DNA from: an uncultured Veillonellaceae bacterium
GTDB taxonomy: Bacteria > Bacillota > Negativicutes > Veillonellales > Negativicoccaceae
Assembly: GCA_900556745.1 (NCBI GenBank)
Contig: USPU01000045.1
Coordinates: 1 to 7,045 of the forward strand
Direction of reading: 5' to 3'
DNA: 7,045 nucleotides
The translations under genes were made by a program, and so were the position numbers. Shown one piece after another: positions 1 to 7,027 of this stretch (position 1 is its first letter; each line of letters opens with the position of its first letter). The notes below the pieces were generated by a model. That model did not search any database and was not told the origin of the DNA. It saw only the letters and a list, made by a program, of their open reading frames with translations.

Positions 1-553
1 CCTTGCGATCGCGTTCTTGAATATTTTGCACGATTTGCGCCAGTGTCTGCGGCTCATCGGGGTGGTTTTCATTCCATTGTACCAAACGCCGGCGGGCTCG
101 TTCTTCCACGGAAGCCGTCAAAAACACTTTCAGCTCGGCGCGCGGTAACACCACTGTGCCGATATCGCGCCCGTCCATGACGATACCGCCGTTTTCGGCA
201 AGGCGCTGCTGCTCTTTGACTAAATGTTGGCGCACGCAAGCATATGCGGCGACTTGTGAAACATGGGCCGACACCTCCGGACGACGGATATGAGCGGACA
301 CATCACGATCATTCACCGTCACTATCGGTTCTTCCTGATCATTTTTTAATTCCACCGTTAAATTTCGGACGACGGAGCAGACTTTTTCTTCCTGGTCCAC
401 CGGAACACCTCGATGCAGTAATTCGCAAGTCAGTGCCCGGTACATTGCCCCGGTGTCCAGGTATACATATCCCAGTCGTTGCGCCAGCTCTTTAGCGACC
501 GTACTTTTGCCGGCCCCCGCGGGGCCATCAATCGCAACCGCAATTTTTTTCAT
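1..553 (-). CDS. cmk: Cytidylate kinase (CMP/dCMP kinase), 3' end cut off by the window edge
   Basis: Transfers phosphate from ATP to CMP or dCMP to give CDP/dCDP in cytosolic pyrimidine nucleotide supply. I translated the reverse strand: 184 residues are present, while the family usually has about 220, so only the C-terminal part is missing. It starts MKKIAVAIDGPAGAGKST, with the P-loop GPAGAGKS at residues 10-17. The nucleotide-binding YLDTGAMYRA follows at 31-40, with the Arg (R39) expected to contact CMP. MDGRDIGTVV at 126-135 supplies the family's Asp-Gly-Arg-Asp signature, and ERDRK at 180-184 is the beginning of the LID-region Arg/Asp motif. The ATG at 553 has a strong AAAGGAG (568-562) 8 bases upstream and overlaps the stop of the preceding flavoprotein gene as ATGA, so translation is probably coupled. 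It is the last visible gene of the scpA operon. Nothing in the visible part looks damaged. Confidence 0.97.
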   Translation of the reverse strand, partial: MKKIAVAIDGPAGAGKSTVAKELAQRLGYVYLDTGAMYRALTCELLHRGVPVDQEEKVCSVVRNLTVELKNDQEEPIVTVNDRDVSAHIRRPEVSAHVSQVAAYACVRQHLVKEQQRLAENGGIVMDGRDIGTVVLPRAELKVFLTASVEERARRRLVQWNENHPDEPQTLAQIVQNIQERDRK

Positions 554-1794
554 TGCTCCGACTCCTTTCCTGCCGCGCTAACGCCCGCAAGGTAGCCGGT
601 AGAAAACGCTGCCTGTAAATTATATCCTCCCGTAAACGCATGAACATCCAAGATCTCGCCGGCAAAATAAATGCCCGGCACAATTTTCGATTCCATTGTT
701 TTGGGATTTACTTCTTTGGTGCTGATGCCCCCCGCTGTTACAATCGCTTCACGCAACGGTCGTGTGCCCGTCACTGTCAACGACAGATTTTGCAATGCGT
801 GACCTAAGCGCAACCGTCCCGCGCGGGAAAGCTCCGCCGCCTTAACGTCACTTTCAATCCCCGCTGCCTGCAACATCGGTGCAATCAAACGCTGCGGCAA
901 TAAATCGCGCAAGGCATTGCTCATCTGCTGTAAATGATTTTTTTCCAAATCTCGCCGGAGTCTGGCATCCAATACCTCGGACGTAAGAGCCGGTTTTACA
1001 TTCAAAGAAAATGTTACTTTCTTGTTTTTTTGCAACGCCCGCGAAGCCGCATCACTTAAACGCAAGACAATCGGTCCCGATACGCCAAAATGCGTAAAAA
1101 GCATTTCGCCGCGCAAAGTCTGTTTCGCTTTACCGTCAATATGCAATGTGAGTTCGACGTTACGCAACGAAAGTCCCTGCAATGCTTTGCACCATGCTTC
1201 TTCACAGACAAGCGGAATCAGAGAAGGACATAGCGGTATTAAAGTGTGCCCCAATCCTTTCGCCAATTCATGTCCGCTACCGTCGGAACCGGTTTGCGGA
1301 TACGAAGCGCCCCCGGTCGTCATAATCACAGCTTCCGCCGGCCAAGTACGTTCCGCGGTTGTCACTTCAAACGCAGTACCCTCTCGGTGAATTTCGCGCA
1401 CAGATGCTTCCGTATGAACCTCCACCCCCGCTTTGGTGAGCGCCGTACGAAACGCACGACGGACTTCCTGTGCAGAGTCGGATTCGGGAAACACACGGCC
1501 GCCTCGTTCCACCTTCGTTTTTACACCCCATGACGCAAGTAACGAAAGCAAATCCGTATTTGTAAAAGTATGGTAGGCGCTATATAAAAATTTACCGTTG
1601 CCCGGCGTCTGGCGAATAAGTTCCTCCATAGACGCGGCATTCGTCAGATTGCAGCGTCCTTTGCCGGTGATCCCCATTTTAAGACCGAGTTGCGGCATTT
1701 TTTCCAGTAAAATCACTCGTGCGCCTGCCGTTTGGGCTGCATACGCCGCCATTTGCCCGGCGCAGCCGCCACCGATCACAACAACATTACGCAT
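550..1794 (-). CDS. HI0933/YhiN-family FAD-dependent oxidoreductase, candidate 23S rRNA dihydrouridine synthase (RdsA-like)
   Basis: A 414-residue flavoprotein, close to the usual length of about 400. Seen in sequence: an N-terminal FAD Rossmann motif VVIGGGCAG (5-13) with the ribose-binding acidic residue E31 after strand 2; the family signature TGKGRCNLTN (43-52); RGGRVFPESDSA (98-108); TTGGASYPQTGSDGSG (159-174); LFTHFGVSGP (232-241); and the C-terminal FAD-contacting EILDVHAFTGGYNLQAAFS (380-398). Known of the family: databases often label these proteins as NAD(P)/FAD-dependent oxidoreductase or 'BaiN', but the E. coli member YhiN was reported as RdsA, an FAD/NADH enzyme making dihydrouridine at 23S position 2449. 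Inference: an rRNA-modifying role fits its place directly after rluB, with which it overlaps by 8 bases. Its own ribosome site is weak (AGG, 1803-1801), so it probably depends on coupling from rluB. Family assignment is sure; the substrate is not. Confidence 0.93.
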   Translation of the reverse strand: MRNVVVIGGGCAGQMAAYAAQTAGARVILLEKMPQLGLKMGITGKGRCNLTNAASMEELIRQTPGNGKFLYSAYHTFTNTDLLSLLASWGVKTKVERGGRVFPESDSAQEVRRAFRTALTKAGVEVHTEASVREIHREGTAFEVTTAERTWPAEAVIMTTGGASYPQTGSDGSGHELAKGLGHTLIPLCPSLIPLVCEEAWCKALQGLSLRNVELTLHIDGKAKQTLRGEMLFTHFGVSGPIVLRLSDAASRALQKNKKVTFSLNVKPALTSEVLDARLRRDLEKNHLQQMSNALRDLLPQRLIAPMLQAAGIESDVKAAELSRAGRLRLGHALQNLSLTVTGTRPLREAIVTAGGISTKEVNPKTMESKIVPGIYFAGEILDVHAFTGGYNLQAAFSTGYLAGVSAAGKESEQ

Positions 1795-2515
1795 GCGTAA
1801 CCTGCGCTTTAAGATCGCTTATTTCATTGGCTGTCAACGCTCGATAGCTGCCGCGCTTGACGCCTTGCAAAGTCAGGGTCGCATACCGTGTGCGTTTCAA
1901 GTTATGCACGCGAAAACCAAAGTGCTCGCACATACGGCGCACTTGGCGATTCCGACCTTCATGAATAGCGAGAACAATGGTCGAAAGTCCTGTCTTGACA
2001 TCAAAAACGGCCTCGCTTACTTTTGCGGGAGCGGTGATGCCGTCTTCCAGCGGCACACCTTCGCGAAATGCCGTAAGCATTTTATCCGGCACGCGGCCCT
2101 TGATTTTAACTTCGTATTCTTTTTCCACTTCCGACGACGGATGTTCTAACCGGTTGGTCAGGTCACCGTCATTGGTCAAAAGCAGTAAACCCTCCGTGTT
2201 CAGATCCAATCGACCGACCGGATACAAGCGGACTTTTTCTTTTTTGAAATATTCCAATATCGTCGTCCGGCCCTCAGGATCGCTTAAAGTAGTGATGACC
2301 CCTTTGGGTTTATTAAAAAGGAAATACTGCAGCGGTTCCCGTTCAATTTTTTTGCCGTCGACAATAATCGTGTCGCGTGTAAGATCCGCTTTTTGACCCA
2401 GTTCGGTCACCACTTTACCGTTTACTTTAACTCGCCCTTCGGTAATCATCGTTTCGGCCGCCCGACGGGATGCCAGCCCCGCTTGGCTAATCAATTTCTG
2501 AAGACGTTCTCTCAT
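1787..2515 (-). CDS. rluB: 23S rRNA pseudouridine synthase, RluB/RsuA family
   Basis: Isomerises a uridine in 23S rRNA to pseudouridine; the E. coli RluB target is U2605, near the peptidyl-transferase centre. The protein has 242 residues. An N-terminal S4 RNA-binding domain occupies about 1-48 (MRERLQKLISQAGLASRRAA...GRVKVNG). The catalytic domain follows, with NKPKGVITTLSDP (68-80), the active-site motif GRLDLNTEGLLLLTNDGDL (101-119) with catalytic Asp104, and the C-terminal EGRNRQVRRM (186-195). The ATG at 2515 is fixed by an in-frame TAA four codons upstream. GGGAG (2532-2528) lies 12 bases before it, longer than ideal, and the start sits inside the annotated end of scpB. The 3' end overlaps the flavoprotein start by 8 bases. 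RluB, RluE, RluF and RsuA are paralogues; the scpAB neighbourhood, typical for Bacillota rluB, favours this choice, but the exact target uridine cannot be read from sequence. Confidence 0.94.
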   Translation of the reverse strand: MRERLQKLISQAGLASRRAAETMITEGRVKVNGKVVTELGQKADLTRDTIIVDGKKIEREPLQYFLFNKPKGVITTLSDPEGRTTILEYFKKEKVRLYPVGRLDLNTEGLLLLTNDGDLTNRLEHPSSEVEKEYEVKIKGRVPDKMLTAFREGVPLEDGITAPAKVSEAVFDVKTGLSTIVLAIHEGRNRQVRRMCEHFGFRVHNLKRTRYATLTLQGVKRGSYRALTANEISDLKAQVTHA

Positions 2516-3020
2516 CGTTTTCGTTTACTCCCTGCTTCTGATAATAGTCCCGCCAATTTGTTTTGCGCTTAAAATACGGCGTGACATCATATAAAATCGG
2601 TCGTCCCGGCAATTCGGCGCGGCCGATCTCCATAATTAAATTCTTTTCCAGTAAATTCGCCAGCGTACGTTCGCTTGAAACTCCACGCAAGCCGTCGATT
2701 TGCTGCCGCGTCACGGGTGCTTGCAACGCCACAATGGCCAGTACTTCCAACGCCGCTTTACTCAAATAGAGCGGCGGCGCGTAACGTTCGGCCAACAGCT
2801 TACCGTACTCCGGTCGCGTACATAGCCGCCAACCTCCCGCAGTCTCCTGTACCAGCAGACCTGACTGCGATCGGGCGGCATATTGGTCGGCAAGCTCCTG
2901 ACAAAGTTTCACCGCCTCACTTGTACCGACGTTGAGCACTTCTGCGACTTGCGTCGTCGATACCGGTTCACCGGCAATAAAGAGCAGCGCTTCAAGTGCT
3001 GCGAGTGGTTCCGTTGCCAT
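2487..3020 (-). CDS. scpB: Segregation and condensation protein B
   Basis: Winged-helix subunit that dimerises and binds ScpA in the SMC-ScpAB complex acting on the nucleoid during chromosome segregation. From the ATG at 3020 it has 177 residues (B. subtilis ScpB is just under 200). Family hallmarks, in order: LEALLFIAGEPV (9-20), GGWRLCTRPEY (62-72), LSKAALEVLAIVALQAPVTR (86-105), IDGLRGVSSERTLANLLEK (108-126) and GRAELPGRPILYDVT (133-147). I prefer 3020 over the in-frame ATG at 3038 because GGAGAG (3034-3029) stands 8 bases before it and the family's N-terminus begins close to LEALLF; the longer form would add six residues behind a weaker site. It overlaps scpA by 29 bases. Odd: after about residue 150 the usual Phe-Gly-Leu-x-x-Leu ending is absent, and another frame could supply something like it (see findings). 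The conserved core is intact. Confidence 0.92.
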   Translation of the reverse strand: MATEPLAALEALLFIAGEPVSTTQVAEVLNVGTSEAVKLCQELADQYAARSQSGLLVQETAGGWRLCTRPEYGKLLAERYAPPLYLSKAALEVLAIVALQAPVTRQQIDGLRGVSSERTLANLLEKNLIMEIGRAELPGRPILYDVTPYFKRKTNWRDYYQKQGVNENDERTSSEID

Positions 3021-3711
3021 GACGTAATCTCTCCACATAAATGCCTATACCGAGTTCTTTCACCGTAATTGTTCCCTGCCAAATCATTTCTAAAACTTCT
3101 AAAAACAACGTCAGTTGTTCCCAACGATTGGTCAGTTTTTCAAAGTATGGGATAAGATCCACCGAGCCATGTTGAATCGCTTTTAAAAATGCTTCTCGCA
3201 GTGGCTTGGGATCCAACTCCGGAACCGGTTGCCAATCCGCCTCTGCCGGCTCTTCCTTTTGGATTAAACGCTGCCAAACACCGGTTAATCGCTCCATACT
3301 GACGCGCAACGTATACTCCGAAGCCTGTAAGGGCGTCGGCTCTTTTTCCAGAAAAAATGCATTCTCCGCCAAGCGTGTTTCAATTTCGCTTTTTACCGTT
3401 TGAATATGCTCCCATGCGATCAATCTCTCGGCAAGTTCTTGCCGCGGATCTTCTTCCTCTTCTTCCGCAGGTACTTTGGGCAGCAAACTGCGCGCCTTGA
3501 TCGCTAAAAGCGTTGCGGCCATTTGGAAAAATTCCGTCCCCAACTGCAAATTAAATGCTTCCGCGCGCGCTAAATAATCCATATACTGCACCGTCACCGT
3601 TTGGATCGGGATATCGTAAATATCAATTTTTTGTTTGCGGATTAAGTGCAATAATAAATCCAGCGGTCCGTTAAACACCGGTAAATTAAATTGCACCGTA
3701 CTAACTGCCAT
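2992..3711 (-). CDS. scpA: Segregation and condensation protein A (kleisin)
   Basis: Kleisin that bridges the SMC head domains and recruits an ScpB dimer, forming the bacterial condensin needed for chromosome compaction and segregation. It has 239 residues (B. subtilis ScpA has about 250). The N-terminal SMC-neck-binding region shows FNGPLDLLLHLIRKQKIDIY (13-32) and then AATLLAIKARSLLPKV (65-80). A very acidic linker, EEEEED (83-88), follows, then a charged middle region that binds ScpB in homologues. The C-terminal winged helix that contacts the SMC head is recognisable as EQLTLFLEVLEMIWQGTITV (198-217). The ATG at 3711 has AAGGG (3724-3720) 8 bases upstream. It is the first gene of its operon, behind a promoter candidate and the terminator of the gat operon. 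Its last 29 bases overlap the chosen scpB start. Confidence 0.95.
   Translation of the reverse strand: MAVSTVQFNLPVFNGPLDLLLHLIRKQKIDIYDIPIQTVTVQYMDYLARAEAFNLQLGTEFFQMAATLLAIKARSLLPKVPAEEEEEDPRQELAERLIAWEHIQTVKSEIETRLAENAFFLEKEPTPLQASEYTLRVSMERLTGVWQRLIQKEEPAEADWQPVPELDPKPLREAFLKAIQHGSVDLIPYFEKLTNRWEQLTLFLEVLEMIWQGTITVKELGIGIYVERLRHGNGTTRST
3029..3034 (-). promoter_or_regulatory. Ribosome binding site deciding the scpB start
   Basis: On the minus strand GGAGAG is followed by an 8-base spacer and then the ATG at 3020. The alternative in-frame ATG at 3038 lies upstream of this motif and has only a poor AGG-type site, so 3020 is the more likely start. The site lies within the last codons of scpA, consistent with coupled translation of ScpA and ScpB, which act as a complex. 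Confidence 0.65.
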
Positions 3712-3738
3712 AGGTCACACCCTTATCTCATAATCTTT

Positions 3739-3768
3739 ATTATATCTGATCCATTGTCGAGACGCCAA
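3739..3768 (-). promoter_or_regulatory. Candidate housekeeping-sigma promoter of the scpA-scpB-rluB-flavoprotein-cmk operon
   Basis: On the minus strand, TTGGCG (3768-3763) and a perfect TATAAT (3744-3739) are separated by 18 bases, in the 80-base gap between the gat-operon terminator and scpA. The expected start point near 3732 would give a leader of about 20 bases containing the scpA ribosome site. The -10 is perfect and the -35 matches four of six consensus positions. Position and spacing support it, but no transcript data do. The rest of the 3712-3791 gap shows only the short inverted repeats given under findings. Confidence 0.7.
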
Positions 3769-3791
3769 CTGCTGTGAGATATCGTGGCAAT

Positions 3792-3817
3792 AAAAAAACG
3801 GGCCAAAGCCCGTTTTT
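3792..3817 (-). terminator. Intrinsic terminator of the gatA-gatB-membrane protein operon
   Basis: The minus-strand transcript reads AAAAACGGGC, loop TTTG, GCCCGTTTTT and on to a run of seven T in total. This gives a 10-bp stem (five G/C pairs plus five A-T pairs), a four-base loop and a clear U-tract: a textbook Rho-independent terminator. It begins one base after the first stop codon of the small membrane protein gene, which has tandem TAA TAA stops, the second overlapping the stem. The plus-strand transcript would also form the hairpin, with five T after it, so weak two-way action is possible, though no plus-strand gene is seen here. Confidence 0.93.
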
Positions 3818-3818
3818 A

Positions 3819-4115
3819 TTACTGCCAAAAGCTGCCTACCCATGAAAGAGCAGCCGCCACAAGTGCGATCACAATAAAAATACCGCTAAACCCCAAAAAC
3901 ACCATACCAAACAACAAACCGGCTCCTGCCACCGCCAGTTTCACAGGCAGCGGCAAATCTTCCCAACGTCGTACAATCACGCGTGTGCTTTTCGTATCTT
4001 CGGCGGTTCCTTCGGCATCGAAGGTCGTGCCGTGAAAGGCATCGCGTTCTTTTTTGCTAATCACGCGCGGTTCATCCGCACGGGTTGTTTTTTCTGTATG
4101 TTGTTCCTGCCACAT
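3819..4115 (-). CDS. Small membrane protein of unknown function at the end of the gat operon
   Basis: I do not recognise the family. The 98-residue protein has two halves. Residues 1-56 are polar and charged (rich in Glu, Asp, Lys, Arg, Thr), containing VISKKERDAFHG (18-29) and ending in the basic stretch RVIVRRWEDLPLP (45-57). Residues 58-97 are almost wholly hydrophobic and glycine-rich, for example LLFGMVFLGFSGIFIVIAL (67-85). About 40 hydrophobic residues with a Gly-Phe-Ser-Gly break near 75-78 suggest a two-helix hairpin or one long helix; the preceding basic residues would place the N-terminal half in the cytoplasm. No signal peptidase site is evident. It looks genuinely translated: AGGAG (4126-4122) lies 6 bases from its ATG, overlapping the gatB stop region; only 3 bases separate it from gatB; and tandem stops and the operon terminator follow. 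A function in tRNA amidation cannot be inferred from position alone. Confidence 0.82.
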   Translation of the reverse strand: MWQEQHTEKTTRADEPRVISKKERDAFHGTTFDAEGTAEDTKSTRVIVRRWEDLPLPVKLAVAGAGLLFGMVFLGFSGIFIVIALVAAALSWVGSFWQ

Positions 4116-4118
4116 AGT

Positions 4119-5561
4119 TTACTCCTGCAATTCTTTGACCAAGAGCTGGTTCACTACCTGCGGATTAGCGCGGCCTTTCGTTTTTTTCATGATCTGGCCG
4201 ACTAAAAAGCCGATCGCTTTTTTCTTGCCCGCACGATAATCTTCTACCGATTGCGGGTTAGCGGCGACCACGTCATGAATCAACTGCGTTAATTCACCGG
4301 TATCGGAGATCTGTTTCAAACCTTTCGCTTCAATGATCTCATCCGCCGATTTACCCTGTTCCCACATATCGCGGAAAACAGTTTTAGCGATTTTACCGGA
4401 AATGGTTCCGTCAGCGATCTTGGCCAGCATGCCCGCGAGTCCCTGCGGACGAACCGGCGCCGTAGCCGGGGTTTTACCGGCTTCGTTCAGCAGCATCGAA
4501 AAATCGCCCATCAGCCAGTTCGCGCCTTCTTTCGCATCCGCACCGGCGGCTACGAGTTCGTCAAAATATTCCGCCATCGAGCGCGAAAGGGTAATGATGC
4601 CCGCGTCATAATCGGAAAGTCCGTGTTCCTGCATTAAACGGGTTTTGCGTGCATCCGGAAGTTCCGGCAATGCCTGCCGAACGCTTTCGATGTATTCATC
4701 GGAAATCGTGAACGGCACCAGGTCCGGTTCCGGGAAGTAGCGATAATCGTCCGCTTCTTCTTTGACACGCATCGTGGCTGTCGTACCTTTGCTTTCGTCC
4801 CAGGTACGCGTTTCCTGTACAATTTTTTCGCCGTCTTCCAAGGCTTCCGCCTGGCGTTGGGCTTCATACTCGATACTGCGTGCCACGCCGCGAATCGAGT
4901 TGATGTTTTTCATTTCCACTTTAGTGCCGAGTTTGGTTTCGCCTACCGGGCGCACGGAAACGTTGGCATCGCAACGCAGGCTGCCCTCTTCCATCTTGAC
5001 ATCGGAAACCGCGATATATTCCAAAATCGAGCGGAGTTTTTCCATATACGCGGCAGCTTCGGCACCGCTGCGCAGATCCGGTTCCGAAACGATTTCCAAC
5101 AACGGTACACCGGTGCGGTTGTAGTCGACATTGGATGAATCGGAATCCGTAATGGTCGTGCCGCTGTGCACCAGTTTGCCCGCGTCCTCTTCCATATGGA
5201 TACGGGTAATGCCGATGCGGCGTGTTTCACCGTCCAATTCGATATCCAAATAGCCGTGTTCGCAAATCGGCAAATCGTATTGCGAAGTTTGGAAATTTTT
5301 CGGCAAATCGGGATAGTAATAATTTTTACGGTCAAATTTCGTGAAATTGGCGATTTTGCAGTTCAACGCCAAGCCGGCACGAATAGCAAAGTCGACGACT
5401 TTTTTATTGAGGACCGGCAGCACTCCCGGCAGGCCCAAGCAAACCGGGCACACATTCGAGTTCGGTTCCGCGCCGAATGTGGTTTTACAGCCGCAGAAAA
5501 TTTTTGTTGCCGTTTTTAATTCGGTATGTACTTCTAAGCCGATAACACTTTCGTACTTCAT
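4119..5561 (-). CDS. gatB: Asp-tRNA(Asn)/Glu-tRNA(Gln) amidotransferase subunit B
   Basis: Binds the mischarged tRNA, phosphorylates its Glu or Asp side chain with ATP, and uses ammonia channelled from GatA to make Gln-tRNA or Asn-tRNA. Its 480 residues match the family. Seen: [20 protein letters not shown] (6-25) and [14 protein letters not shown] (37-50), giving four cysteines (C23, C25, C38, C41) arranged like the structural zinc site of zinc-type GatBs; [20 protein letters not shown] (75-94); the kinase-pocket motif HMEEDAGK (122-129); EIVSEPD (156-162); [16 protein letters not shown] (187-202); and [13 protein letters not shown] (271-283). The C-terminal helical/YqeY-like tRNA-binding tail ends with [20 protein letters not shown] (448-467). 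The ATG at 5561 overlaps the gatA stop by one base (TAATG), with AGAGGTG (5573-5567) 5 bases upstream. Whether it serves Gln-tRNA, Asn-tRNA or both depends on which synthetases the genome has. Confidence 0.97.
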   Translation of the reverse strand: MKYESVIGLEVHTELKTATKIFCGCKTTFGAEPNSNVCPVCLGLPGVLPVLNKKVVDFAIRAGLALNCKIANFTKFDRKNYYYPDLPKNFQTSQYDLPICEHGYLDIELDGETRRIGITRIHMEEDAGKLVHSGTTITDSDSSNVDYNRTGVPLLEIVSEPDLRSGAEAAAYMEKLRSILEYIAVSDVKMEEGSLRCDANVSVRPVGETKLGTKVEMKNINSIRGVARSIEYEAQRQAEALEDGEKIVQETRTWDESKGTTATMRVKEEADDYRYFPEPDLVPFTISDEYIESVRQALPELPDARKTRLMQEHGLSDYDAGIITLSRSMAEYFDELVAAGADAKEGANWLMGDFSMLLNEAGKTPATAPVRPQGLAGMLAKIADGTISGKIAKTVFRDMWEQGKSADEIIEAKGLKQISDTGELTQLIHDVVAANPQSVEDYRAGKKKAIGFLVGQIMKKTKGRANPQVVNQLLVKELQE

Positions 5562-7021
5562 TACTTCACCTCTCCCAGAGCCGCTACTTTTTGCGTATCC
5601 GGCCGCGCCTGCTCAAATGTATAGGCCGCTTGCAAGAGCCGTTCTTCACTCAAGTTGGGGCCGATCAACTGCATCCCGATCGGCATGCCGTCGGCAAATC
5701 CGCAATTCATGCTGAGCGCCGGAATACCCGCCAGATTAACCGGTACCGTGCAGACGTCTTCCATATACATGGCCAGCGGATCATTGATTTTATCACCGAA
5801 GCGGAATGCCGTATCCGGCACCGTCGGCGTAACTAAAATATCCGCTTTGGAAAACGCGTTGGCAAAGTCTTCTTTAATCAGTGTGCGTACTTTCAACGCC
5901 TTCATATAATAGGCGTCATAATAGCCGGCGCTCAATACATACGTGCCGAGCATAATACGGCGCTGCACTTCCGCCCCGAAACCTTCGGAACGGGTTTTTT
6001 TGTACATTTCAATCAAATTTTCGCCCGGTACGCGCAACCCAAAACCGACGCCGTCATAACGGGCGAGGTTGGAGCTGGCTTCCGCCGGTGCCACAATATA
6101 ATAAGCGGAAATAGCATATTTAGCGCGCGGCAATGAAACCGGAACGATTTCCGCACCCAATTCTTCATACGTCTTCAATGCATCTTCAACCGCTTGTTTC
6201 ACTTCCGGTTTAATACCGTCCGTAAAATATTCCGCCGGTACGCCGATGCGCAAACCTTTGACATCGCTTCGCAGTGCGTTTGTATAGTCGGGGCGCTCCC
6301 CTGCGATACTCGTCGAATCCTTCGGATCGTGTCCGGCAATCGCATTCAAGACGATGGCGCAATCGGTGACATCCTGCGTCAACGGTCCGATTTGATCGAG
6401 GGAAGAAGCAAATGCCAGCAGACCATAGCGGGAAACCAATCCGTATGTCGGCTTCAAACCGACCAAACCGCAATAGGAAGCCGGCTGACGAATCGATCCG
6501 CCGGTGTCCGAGCCCAATGCCCACAATGCCGAACGTGCCGCTACCGCTGCCGCGCTGCCGCCGCTGGAGCCGCCGGGCACGCATTCCGTATTCCACGGAT
6601 TTTTGGAAGGGCCGTAGGCCGAGTTTTCCGTCGAGCTGCCCATCGCGAATTCGTCCATGTTCAATTTGCCGAGGGATACATAATCTTGCGCCTGTAATTT
6701 TTCAACGACCGTCGCATTGTACGGCGCGATAAAATGTTCCAAAATTTTTGACGCGGCGCTGACCGGTTCAGGGTCACTGCAAAGATTGTCTTTGAGTGAG
6801 CCCGGAACGCCCGCGAGAGGAGCAATCGTTTCGCCGGCGGCAATTTTGTCATCGACTTTTTGGGCGGTCGCCAGCGCACGCTCATGCGTATCGTGCAGGT
6901 AAGCGTGAATTTCCGGCTCCACCTTTTCTTTATGCTGAATAATCTGTTTTGTTAATTCCACCGCCGAGATCTCTTTGGCAAGCAGACGGCGATGACTTTC
7001 ATGTATGGTCCACGCGTTCAC
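5561..7021 (-). CDS. gatA: Asp-tRNA(Asn)/Glu-tRNA(Gln) amidotransferase subunit A (amidase), GTG start
   Basis: Amidase-signature subunit that hydrolyses glutamine (or asparagine) and feeds ammonia through a channel to GatB. It is 486 residues, full family length. The Ser-cis-Ser-Lys catalytic triad is complete: Lys77 in GSLKDN (74-79), Ser152 in [14 protein letters not shown] (149-162) and nucleophile Ser176 in [16 protein letters not shown] (170-185). [15 protein letters not shown] (186-200), the glutamine-pocket region around [18 protein letters not shown] (307-324) and [20 protein letters not shown] (351-370) also match. Translation starts at GTG 7021, with GGAGG (7032-7028) 6 bases upstream; an in-frame TAG six codons upstream excludes a longer form, and the next Met is residue 122. 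The stretch after KDN ([15 protein letters not shown]) is somewhat unlike the common TTCAS version but keeps its length. gatC should lie immediately to the right. Confidence 0.97.
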   Translation of the reverse strand: MNAWTIHESHRRLLAKEISAVELTKQIIQHKEKVEPEIHAYLHDTHERALATAQKVDDKIAAGETIAPLAGVPGSLKDNLCSDPEPVSAASKILEHFIAPYNATVVEKLQAQDYVSLGKLNMDEFAMGSSTENSAYGPSKNPWNTECVPGGSSGGSAAAVAARSALWALGSDTGGSIRQPASYCGLVGLKPTYGLVSRYGLLAFASSLDQIGPLTQDVTDCAIVLNAIAGHDPKDSTSIAGERPDYTNALRSDVKGLRIGVPAEYFTDGIKPEVKQAVEDALKTYEELGAEIVPVSLPRAKYAISAYYIVAPAEASSNLARYDGVGFGLRVPGENLIEMYKKTRSEGFGAEVQRRIMLGTYVLSAGYYDAYYMKALKVRTLIKEDFANAFSKADILVTPTVPDTAFRFGDKINDPLAMYMEDVCTVPVNLAGIPALSMNCGFADGMPIGMQLIGPNLSEERLLQAAYTFEQARPDTQKVAALGEVK

Positions 7022-7027
7022 AATAAT

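Noticed and set aside
244..495. Plus-strand open frame of 83 residues near the left end
   Set aside because: Antisense to cmk, whose frame runs unbroken through this whole stretch with its P-loop and CMP-binding motifs.
1598..2149. Plus-strand open frame of 183 residues
   Set aside because: It lies wholly opposite the flavoprotein and rluB, both with full sets of family motifs; its translation is Arg/Cys/Phe-rich with no recognisable domain.
3021..3038. Longer ScpB starting at the ATG at 3038
   Set aside because: It would add only MWRDYV; the better ribosome site, GGAGAG, lies downstream of that ATG and is correctly spaced for the ATG at 3020.
2909..3124. Minus-strand 71-residue frame across the scpA/scpB junction
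   Set aside because: It is a third frame over two well-supported genes, Arg/Ser-rich, with no domain and no reason to prefer it.
3792..3817. Hairpin as a riboswitch or attenuator for scpA
   Set aside because: It lies upstream of the scpA promoter candidate, directly after the last gat-operon stop codon, and has terminator form with a U-tract; no leader peptide or alternative pairing is seen.
6194..6697. Plus-strand open frame of 167 residues
   Set aside because: Antisense to gatA, including the region of the catalytic Ser residues; composition is Arg/Cys-rich as expected of a shadow frame.
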